DNA of 5,261 bases from Zoogloeaceae bacterium (lineage in GTDB: Bacteria; Pseudomonadota; Gammaproteobacteria; Burkholderiales; Rhodocyclaceae), in assembly GCA_031273145.1 (NCBI GenBank), contig JAISSL010000019.1, positions 1 to 5,261 of the forward strand, given 5' to 3'. The notes beneath the pieces are model-generated. The model did no database searches and was not told where the DNA came from. It was given only the letters and a program-made list of their open reading frames with translations. How positions within the stretch are numbered: position 1 is the stretch's first letter; each line of letters starts with the position of its first letter. This document shows positions 1 to 5,261 of the stretch, one piece after another. The translations under genes and the position numbers were made by a program.

Positions 1-18
1 GCCTTTCCTGAAGAGGCG

Positions 19-24
19 TATAAT
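19..24 (+). promoter_or_regulatory. -10 box of the tRNA-Gly promoter
   Basis: A perfect TATAAT lies 21 nt before the mature tRNA 5' end. It is followed by a GC-rich stretch (GCGCGTCCC) where the discriminator would be. GC-rich discriminators are typical of stable-RNA promoters under stringent control, so growth-rate regulation is a reasonable inference. The matching -35 hexamer would fall at or beyond the left edge and cannot be seen. Confidence 0.7.
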
Positions 25-45
25 GCGCGTCCCTTCTACGAAGAA

Positions 46-119
46 GCGGGCGTCGTATAATGGTAATACCCTAGCTTCCCAAGCTAGAGCCGTGGGTTCG
101 ATTCCCATCGCCCGCTCCA
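46..119 (+). tRNA. tRNA-Gly, anticodon CCC
   Basis: A full cloverleaf can be folded by eye. The acceptor stem GCGGGCG (46-52) pairs with CGCCCGC (109-115). The anticodon stem CTAGC/GCTAG (71-75/83-87) encloses the loop TTCCCAA, giving anticodon CCC at 78-80, which reads GGG glycine codons. The T arm GTGGG-TTCGATT-CCCAT is standard. The D arm contains the usual GG. The discriminator base is T116 and the 3' CCA (117-119) is encoded in the DNA. The gene appears to be a single-tRNA transcription unit, with its own -10 box upstream and a terminator starting 5 nt after the CCA. No duplicated 3' end was seen, so there is no sign of an integration site here. Confidence 0.97.
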
Positions 120-123
120 GGTT

Positions 124-160
124 GCCAGTCAGCTTCCAGTCTTGGAGGCTGGCTTTTTTA
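124..160 (+). terminator. Rho-independent terminator after tRNA-Gly
   Basis: AGCTTCCA (131-138) pairs with TGGAGGCT (143-150), with one G-T wobble, around a GTCT loop. An outer GCC (124-126) pairs with GGC (151-153) across a small bulge. Six T residues follow (154-159). An alternative register pairs GCCAGTC with GGCTGGC. Either fold gives a strong stem followed by a U tract. It ends only about 27 nt before the tadA start codon. Confidence 0.88.
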
Positions 161-173
161 TTGTCCGGTTTTG

Positions 174-1157
<984 letters not shown>

Positions 1158-1160
<3 letters not shown>

Positions 1161-1192
1161 CGGAGCAATCGTCATGCGGGCTACCCATGACG
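1158..1192 (+). repeat. Three-arm inverted repeat after the YkuD gene
   Basis: TGACG (1158-1162, overlapping the stop), CGTCA (1170-1174) and TGACG (1188-1192) are arranged so that the middle arm can pair with either flank. The downstream hairpin is the better one: CGTCATG/CATGACG, with further G-C pairs possible in the loop. No T tract follows, so it is not a standard Rho-independent terminator. It may serve as an RNA 3'-end stabiliser or a protein site. Confidence 0.45.
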
Positions 1193-1242
1193 AAAGAATC
1201 AAGATTGTCGCCAAAATGTGTTGTAAGAATGCAAGAATGATA

Positions 1243-1253
1243 AAGTGACACTT
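1243..1253. repeat. Short palindrome upstream of pbpG
   Basis: AAGTG-A-CACTT is a perfect 5-1-5 palindrome about 90 nt before the pbpG start. It sits just after a period-8 duplication of AAGAATG (1225-1231 and 1233-1239, the second preceded by C). It could be an operator half-site arrangement, but it is short enough to occur by chance. Confidence 0.25.
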
Positions 1254-1273
1254 GAACTTTTCATCCTATCCGA

Positions 1274-1304
1274 TTGATTTTTTGTGTTTTGCATGGTTTA
1301 CTAT
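1274..1304 (+). promoter_or_regulatory. Candidate promoter of pbpG-capA
   Basis: TACTAT (1299-1304) is a fair -10 element in an AT-rich stretch 40 nt upstream of the start codon. The best -35 candidate is TTGATT (1274-1279), at a long 19-nt spacing. The location is right for a new transcription unit, because the preceding gene ends 183 nt upstream. The match is weak. Confidence 0.33.
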
Positions 1305-1343
1305 GAACTGTTTTCATCCAAATGAATTGGCAAGGAATCTGTC

Positions 1344-2327
1344 ATGAAAAGCGATTACATTCGTTTCCTCCCAGGGGTGCTGGCGGTCTTTTTGCTGCTG
1401 GTTGCGATGCTGCATGGAAATGCAGAGGCGGCGAACAAAAATACGCCAGCGCAAAAAACTTCACACTGGAAAAAAGGCCAGAAATCGCCGGGGAAATCGC
1501 CTGCCCGCAAGGCAAGAAGGCAGGATGCTGTCCTGTCGACAGAACTTTTCGTGGATGGACGGATGAATCTGGGTTCCGCTTCGGCGCTGGTGCTGGATCA
1601 GATGGAGGGGACGGTCATTCTGGAAAAAAATGCTTCTACGGTCACGCCGATTGCCTCCATCACCAAGCTGATGACCGCAATTGTGCTCTTGGATACGCCC
1701 TATCTGGACATGGATGAGACCATTCAGATTACCAGCGAAGATATTGACCGTTTGCGCGGCAGCGGTTCCCGTTTGCCGGTAGGGCTTTCCTTATCAAGGG
1801 ATACGGCCTTGCTGCTGGCCTTGATGTCGTCCGAAAACCGCGCCGCAAACGCGCTGGCGCGGCACTATCCGGGCGGGCGAATCGCCTTTGTGGCGGCAAT
1901 GAACAGAAAGGCGCGCGATCTGGGTTTGCGGTCGACCTATTTTGTCGAGCCGACCGGCCTCTCGCCGCACAATGTCTCAAGCGCCCACGACCTGGCGCGG
2001 CTGGTCATGGTGGCGCACCAATATCCGAAAATCCGGGAATATTCCACGATGGCCACGGTTGATCTGGACCTTGGGGAACGGGTGCTGGCTTTCAAGAATA
2101 CGAACGCGCTGGTCGAAAATCCGGCATGGCAGATTGGGGTTTCCAAAACCGGCTATATTTCCGAAGCGGGGCGTTGTCTGGTGATGCAGACCTGGGTTGC
2201 GGAAAAGCCGGTTGTGATTGTGTTGCTTGATTCAACCGGCAAGATGACCCGGGTGAGCGATGCCGCCCGAATCAAACGCTGGATGGAATCCGGCAACAAC
2301 ACAATGCTGCACTCGACCGGAGCGTAA
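1344..2327 (+). CDS. pbpG: D-alanyl-D-alanine endopeptidase, PBP7/PbpG type (peptidase S11)
   Basis: This is a periplasmic penicillin-binding serine hydrolase that cuts D-Ala-mDAP crosslinks in peptidoglycan during wall growth. All three active-site motifs are present in order: S105-I-T-K108 (SxxK, nucleophile and general base), S163-E-N165 (SxN), and K268-T-G270 (KTG). Residues 8-25 form a hydrophobic signal-peptide core, with a probable cleavage site after A27-E-A29. Residues 31-60 are a Lys/Arg/Pro-rich, low-complexity linker before the catalytic domain, perhaps for wall or membrane association. At 327 residues it is close to the roughly 310 of E. coli PbpG. It lacks the long C-terminal domain of PBP5/6 carboxypeptidases, which favours the endopeptidase subfamily. 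The start ATG has AAGGA 7 nt upstream. The next gene begins 8 nt after the stop, so the two are probably co-transcribed. Confidence 0.9.
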   Translation: MKSDYIRFLPGVLAVFLLLVAMLHGNAEAANKNTPAQKTSHWKKGQKSPGKSPARKARRQDAVLSTELFVDGRMNLGSASALVLDQMEGTVILEKNASTVTPIASITKLMTAIVLLDTPYLDMDETIQITSEDIDRLRGSGSRLPVGLSLSRDTALLLALMSSENRAANALARHYPGGRIAFVAAMNRKARDLGLRSTYFVEPTGLSPHNVSSAHDLARLVMVAHQYPKIREYSTMATVDLDLGERVLAFKNTNALVENPAWQIGVSKTGYISEAGRCLVMQTWVAEKPVVIVLLDSTGKMTRVSDAARIKRWMESGNNTMLHSTGA

Positions 2328-2335
2328 ATCCTTAA

Positions 2336-3394
2336 ATGAGACGACATCTAAGCAAAAGGATCGCGCTGCTGTTGTGTCTGTTTGCCTCCTCCACCTGGGC
2401 GGCTGACACGCTGACGTTCGCCGCAGTGGGCGACATCATGATGGGGCTTAATTACCCCAACGCCACGCCCATACTTCCGCCGCAGGACGGCGCGCTTACG
2501 TTTGAGAGCGTGGGGGATACTCTGCGAAGCGCGGACATAACCATCGGCAATCTGGAAGGCGTACTGCTTGACTCCGGCGGAACCGCCAAGAGCTGCGCGA
2601 ATCCAAACGTCTGCTACGTCTTCAGGATGCCGGAGCGGTACGCCAAACATCTGGTTGACGCCGGTTTTGACCTGATGAGCATCGCAAACAACCACTCCGG
2701 CGACTTCGGCGAACAGGGGCGCAAGTCTACTGTTAAGGTTTTGTCGGCGGCGGGGATCGGGTTTGCGGGGTTCGAGGGGGCGGCTGAAACGCACGTTATG
2801 GAAAAAGACGGCGTTAAATACGGGTTCGTCGCGTTTGCCCCGAACATCGGGACGGTGAGTTTTCGTGATTTGGCGCGGGCAAAGGCGTTGCTCGCGGAGT
2901 TGAGGAAAAATTCGGACATCGTGATTGTAAGTATGCACATAGGCGCGGAAGGACCAGGCCACACGCGCGTGACGCGCAAAACCGAGACATTTGTTGGCGA
3001 GAATCGCGGCAACCCTTACGAGTTTGCGCGCTTCGCCATAGACAACGGCGCGGACCTCGTATTCGGGCACGGGCCGCATGTTGCGCGGGCGGTCGATCTC
3101 TACAAGGGAAAATTCATTGCCTACAGTCTGGGGAATTTTGCCACGAATACGAGCGTGAACATCTCCGGCAAAAACGGCTACGCTCCCATCATTAAAGTAC
3201 GGACGGACAAAAACGGCAACTTTATAGATGGCGAGATAATCTCCGCCATTCAGGAGGGCGAAAACGGCGCGCGCCGCCCGGTTTTGGATGCGACAGGGGC
3301 TTGCATAAAAGAGATAAAGAAGCTGACTGAAGCGGACATCCCCGAATCCGGCCTCAATATTGACGAGAAAACCGGCAAGATAACCCGCAAATGA
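2336..3394 (+). CDS. CapA-family (PGA_cap) metallophosphatase-like exported protein
   Basis: The 352-residue product belongs to the CapA/PGA-synthesis-related family, which has a calcineurin-like metallophosphatase fold. Visible metal-site motifs, in order, are G32-D33 (AAVGDIMMG), N72-L-E74-G, N118-N119-H120, H201-x-G, and G244-H245-G-P-H248. A Sec signal peptide is clear: MRRHLSKR, then a hydrophobic core, with likely cleavage after T20-W-A22. C87 and C93 lie in an exposed loop and could form a disulfide in the periplasm. Family founders take part in poly-gamma-glutamate capsule formation, but no capB or capC homologue lies next to this gene, so capsule synthesis should not be assumed. Its close spacing behind pbpG suggests an envelope-related role. 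The Shine-Dalgarno is poor (GGAG at 2319-2322, 13 nt away), so translation may depend on readthrough from pbpG. The exact substrate is unknown. Confidence 0.85.
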   Translation: MRRHLSKRIALLLCLFASSTWAADTLTFAAVGDIMMGLNYPNATPILPPQDGALTFESVGDTLRSADITIGNLEGVLLDSGGTAKSCANPNVCYVFRMPERYAKHLVDAGFDLMSIANNHSGDFGEQGRKSTVKVLSAAGIGFAGFEGAAETHVMEKDGVKYGFVAFAPNIGTVSFRDLARAKALLAELRKNSDIVIVSMHIGAEGPGHTRVTRKTETFVGENRGNPYEFARFAIDNGADLVFGHGPHVARAVDLYKGKFIAYSLGNFATNTSVNISGKNGYAPIIKVRTDKNGNFIDGEIISAIQEGENGARRPVLDATGACIKEIKKLTEADIPESGLNIDEKTGKITRK

Positions 3395-3405
3395 GATACG
3401 GAATA

Positions 3406-3468
3406 ATTGCCGCAGTTAAGCGGCGCTTGCGATCTCCCCGCCTTCTTCTCAGAGCCGGACGCGGCAAT
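3406..3468 (+). repeat. Nested inverted repeat downstream of the CapA-family gene
   Basis: ATTGCCGC (3406-3413) is a perfect inverted repeat of GCGGCAAT (3461-3468). Its GCCGC core can instead pair locally with GCGGC (3420-3424) across a six-base AGTTAA loop. The two pairings exclude each other. There is no following T tract, so a Rho-independent terminator is not supported. The rest of the gap to hicA (3395-3561) shows no gene that can be supported. Confidence 0.4.
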
Positions 3469-3544
3469 AGCCTTGCAGATAGCGATGGTTTTAGCATCTT
3501 TCAGGGTTTCAAGAGGTGAAATATTTCTGTTGGCTGTCCATAAG

Positions 3545-3559
3545 TGTGTATAATACACA
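3545..3559. promoter_or_regulatory. hicAB promoter -10 box embedded in a perfect palindrome (probable HicB operator)
   Basis: TGTGTAT-A-ATACACA is a perfect 7-1-7 palindrome. It contains a consensus TATAAT (3549-3554), so a repressor bound here would block RNA polymerase directly. HicB-type antitoxins with a DNA-binding domain are known to autoregulate by binding operators at their own promoter. The encoded HicB has a ribbon-helix-helix domain suited to palindromic sites. No good -35 hexamer is seen at 16-18 nt; TTGGCT (3530-3535) is too close at 13 nt. Transcription starting about 7 nt after the box would begin at or next to the hicA ATG. Confidence 0.7.
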
Positions 3560-3561
3560 TC

Positions 3562-3753
3562 ATGAACAGCGCAGAATTGTTTCGCTTGCTGGAACGGGAT
3601 GGTTGGGAACTCGCAAATGTGCGAGGTTCGCACCATGTGTTCAGACATCCAGACAAACCAGGCCATATCGCCGTTCCCCATCCCAGGAAAGACCTTGGGA
3701 TAGGCTTGAAACACAAACTTCTGAAACAGTCTGGACTGAAGGAAAGATCATGA
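3562..3753 (+). CDS. hicA: HicA mRNA interferase toxin
   Basis: HicA is a small RNA-cleaving toxin with a double-stranded-RNA-binding-like fold. It arrests translation by cutting mRNA and is neutralised by HicB. The 63-residue product matches the family end to end: an N-terminal helix (NSAELFRLLERDGW), then R21-G22-S23-H24-H25-V-F with catalytic histidine H24, then a strand with H35-I-A-V-P-H, and a C-terminal basic helix (GLKHKLLKQSGL). The ATG at 3562 is preferred over an in-frame GTG at 3544. The GTG lies upstream of the promoter -10 box, and HicA proteins normally begin just before the (N)SxELxxxLxxxGW helix. There is no Shine-Dalgarno within reach of 3562, and the transcript may be leaderless. 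The stop overlaps the hicB start (ATGA). All key residues are present, so the toxin appears intact. Confidence 0.93.
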   Translation: MNSAELFRLLERDGWELANVRGSHHVFRHPDKPGHIAVPHPRKDLGIGLKHKLLKQSGLKERS

Positions 3754-4145
3754 AATATCCGATTGCCATTGAACCGGGCGACGATACCCATGCGTGGGGC
3801 GTGGTCGTACCCGATCTCCCCGGCTGTTTTTCAGCGGCGGACGAAGGCATTGATGAAGCCATTGAAAATGCTCGTGAGGCTATTGAGGCGTGGATAGAGG
3901 CGACACTGGATGATGGAGACGCCATTCCAGCAGCAACGAGCATCGCCGCGCATCGGGAAAACCCGGAATTTTCGGGATGGATATGGGCAGTTGTAGAGGT
4001 TGACCCGGCGATTCTGGATGACAAGGCCGAGCGGGTGAATATCACCTTGCCACGCCGGGTTTTGCGTCGCCTGGATGAACGCGCCCGCGCCGTAGGCCAA
4101 AGCCGGTCAGGGTATATCGCGCAGCTTGCTATCAGCGCGCCGTGA
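3750..4145 (+). CDS. hicB: HicB antitoxin with C-terminal ribbon-helix-helix domain
   Basis: HicB binds and inhibits HicA and represses the operon. Residues 1-50 form the degenerate RNase-H-like HicB fold: MKYPIAIEPGDD, then WGVVVPDLPGCFSAADE, then the helix DEAIENAREAIEAWIEA. Residues about 94-128 form a ribbon-helix-helix DNA-binding domain: the strand RVNITLP (R95-P101), helix VLRRLDERARAVG, a turn, then SRSGYIAQLAI. At 131 residues the length fits the two-domain HicB type. The ATG is within the hicA stop (ATGA overlap), with GGA at 3741-3743 suitably spaced as Shine-Dalgarno, so HicB is translated efficiently and coupled to HicA. The obvious operator is the palindrome over the hicA promoter. 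A longer upstream reading of the same frame overlaps hicA and is rejected. Confidence 0.93.
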   Translation: MKYPIAIEPGDDTHAWGVVVPDLPGCFSAADEGIDEAIENAREAIEAWIEATLDDGDAIPAATSIAAHRENPEFSGWIWAVVEVDPAILDDKAERVNITLPRRVLRRLDERARAVGQSRSGYIAQLAISAP

Positions 4146-4163
4146 CATCAGACGACATGCAAA

Positions 4164-4183
4164 GTGTTGGCAACACCCTTGCC
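4164..4183 (+). promoter_or_regulatory. Overlapping inverted repeats abutting the Shine-Dalgarno of the exported-protein gene
   Basis: GTGTTG-G-CAACAC (4164-4176) is a perfect 6-1-6 palindrome. GGCAA/TTGCC (4169-4183) forms a second possible hairpin with a 5-nt loop, ending directly before the GAGGAA ribosome site (4184-4189). The first palindrome has the form GTGT-N5-ACAC, the same as the core of the hicA promoter palindrome. It could be a second HicB site, an RNA hairpin controlling translation, or chance. Confidence 0.4.
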
Positions 4184-4194
4184 GAGGAATAAAC

Positions 4195-5261
4195 ATGCCT
4201 TTTAATAACCCAACCCCCACCACCCGCCGCCGCTTTTTGGCGTCCTTTTTGTCTCTGGCAGCGGCTCCGGCAAAGGGGATGCCTCTGTTCGGCAAGCAAA
4301 GGGCGCGTGATCTAGGCAAGGTCTATGAGTATCTCAAGGATGCCGATTTACGTATCAAAGAGATTGGCAGGCAACGCATAACAATCAAAAACATCATTTT
4401 CTCAAATGAGGAATTCCGTGGCGCTTGGGGATATTTAGATTTTGTTGACTGTAAGTTTACAGGGCAAGGCTTTATTCGCCTTAATTGGCTAGTGAATTGT
4501 ACGTTTACCAATTGTCATTTTTCTGGATTTTTTGAATTTGGAAACGCGAAAAACGTTAAATTTATCAATTCCACTGTACATGGAGAAAGAAGCATACTAG
4601 GCTTCTCTGACGGAGATACAGGCCCTATATTTGATGGTTGCAAGTTTATTAATCCTGATTATGACCATAATCAGGAATGGGGTATTCTCTGTGATGGAGA
4701 TGTTTTATTCATTGATTGCAAAGCAAAAGGATTTGTACTAGAAGGCGATAAAAAGCTGACATTGCGTCGCTGTACTACTGAGATAGTGCGGCTTGGAACA
4801 GCTTATCCCGGTGCATACAGCGACAAAAGCCAGATGCCTTATTCCGACTTTTTGCTTGAGGATTGCGATTTTACACGTGGTGTAGACGCAACGAATCTCG
4901 AACTCAACAGTTTCACCTTGAGAAATTGCAAGGTAGGTATATTTGAAACTGAAAGAAGCGTTGTGCGAGGCGATATGCTGATTGAAAACATCAAGGAGGG
5001 GCATCTTGATCTTTCTCGCACTGATTTTCAGGGGAAACTTACGGTAAGGAATTGTTCATTCTTTAGGCTCCATGATGGACATTGCTTTTGGTGTCCGAGT
5101 GTTGTTGTTCCCCATACACTCATTGAGAATGTCGTTTGTGGCACTGATCCTGCAAACATTTCTGGGTTTACCAACAAAATGACGGAAGAAAAGCGTTTGC
5201 CCGTGACGAAAAATAAATCTACCATCATCCGCGATTGCCATATTCCGCATCTCCATTTAGA
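4195..5261 (+). CDS. Tat-exported, probably beta-helical repeat protein (3' end outside window)
   Basis: The frame stays open from ATG 4195 to the last base (355 codons) without a stop, so the C-terminus is missing. GAGGAA lies 5 nt before the ATG. The product opens with a twin-arginine signal: T10-R-R-R-F-L-A matches the S/T-R-R-x-F-L-K consensus, followed by a hydrophobic stretch and AAAPA, where cleavage is likely. From about residue 80 onward it is made of irregular repeats of roughly 16-31 residues. Each has a turn such as DCKF, NCTF, NCHF, GCKF, IDCK, EDCDF, RNCKV, RNCSF or RDCHI, flanked by alternating hydrophobic residues. Such stacking is typical of right-handed beta-helix or pentapeptide-like solenoids. 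No catalytic motif was recognised and the function is unknown. Codons up to about 4320 are GC-rich, and after that markedly AT-rich. The start is 49 nt after hicB, so co-transcription is possible. Confidence 0.85.
   Translation, partial: MPFNNPTPTTRRRFLASFLSLAAAPAKGMPLFGKQRARDLGKVYEYLKDADLRIKEIGRQRITIKNIIFSNEEFRGAWGYLDFVDCKFTGQGFIRLNWLVNCTFTNCHFSGFFEFGNAKNVKFINSTVHGERSILGFSDGDTGPIFDGCKFINPDYDHNQEWGILCDGDVLFIDCKAKGFVLEGDKKLTLRRCTTEIVRLGTAYPGAYSDKSQMPYSDFLLEDCDFTRGVDATNLELNSFTLRNCKVGIFETERSVVRGDMLIENIKEGHLDLSRTDFQGKLTVRNCSFFRLHDGHCFWCPSVVVPHTLIENVVCGTDPANISGFTNKMTEEKRLPVTKNKSTIIRDCHIPHLHL

Noticed and set aside
46..119. tRNA-Gly as an integration (att) site for the accessory genes
   Set aside because: No integrase and no duplicate of the tRNA 3' end was seen, and core genes separate it from the TA module by 3.4 kb.
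1243..1253. AAGTG-A-CACTT as a third HicB-type site
   Set aside because: It lacks the GTGT-N5-ACAC form and spacing of the other two sites and is more than 2 kb away.
2348..3079. 243-codon minus-strand frame opposite the CapA-family gene
   Set aside because: It is the shadow of a clearly recognised gene in GC-rich DNA, with Arg/Val/His-rich composition and no motif.
3250..3714. 154-codon minus-strand reading frame
   Set aside because: As a whole it is antisense to the CapA-family gene end and to hicA, with no ribosome site. Only its middle part in the gap was kept, as a low-confidence relic finding.
3516..3749. In-frame upstream extension of hicB to 3516
   Set aside because: It crosses the hicA promoter and the whole of hicA. 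The HicB fold begins exactly at MKYPIAIE (3750).
4738..5256. Several minus-strand frames of 60-88 codons at the right end
   Set aside because: They lie antisense to the open Tat/repeat-protein frame, which has a ribosome site, a signal peptide and a coherent repeat pattern.

Overview
The window looks like chromosomal DNA of a moderately GC-rich Gram-negative bacterium, most likely a betaproteobacterium. That placement is an inference from protein style (TadA, PBP7-type endopeptidase, cytosolic YkuD protein) and base composition, not from a search. All genes recognised lie on the + strand.

Layout. (1) At 1-160 is a compact tRNA-Gly(CCC) unit, with a -10 box, an encoded CCA end and a Rho-independent terminator. 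(2) At 187-1160 is a two-gene translationally coupled unit: tadA (tRNA adenosine deaminase, TTG start) overlapping by ATGA a small YkuD-domain protein with no signal peptide. (3) At 1344-3394 are two exported cell-envelope proteins 8 nt apart: a PBP7/PbpG-type D-Ala-D-Ala endopeptidase and a CapA-family metallophosphatase-like protein. (4) At 3395-3561 is a gap with nested inverted repeats, ending in a strong -10 box inside a perfect 7-1-7 palindrome. (5) At 3562-4145 is a complete hicA-hicB toxin-antitoxin pair with ATGA overlap; HicB carries a C-terminal ribbon-helix-helix domain. (6) From 4195 to the window edge is a long open frame with no stop codon. It encodes a twin-arginine signal followed by a repetitive, cysteine-punctuated, probably beta-helical protein. 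Its body is much more AT-rich than the rest of the window.

How it fits together. The first half is core genome: tRNA decoding functions plus peptidoglycan turnover (YkuD protein and PbpG). From about 3.4 kb onward it looks accessory: a TA module followed by an AT-rich exported repeat protein. Both the hicA promoter and the leader of the exported-protein gene contain the pattern GTGT-N5-ACAC. This raises the testable possibility that HicB regulates both. The most notable items are the unterminated Tat/beta-helix gene, its composition break near 4320, the paired GTGT-N5-ACAC sites, the probably leaderless hicA, and the cytosolic YkuD protein coupled to tadA.
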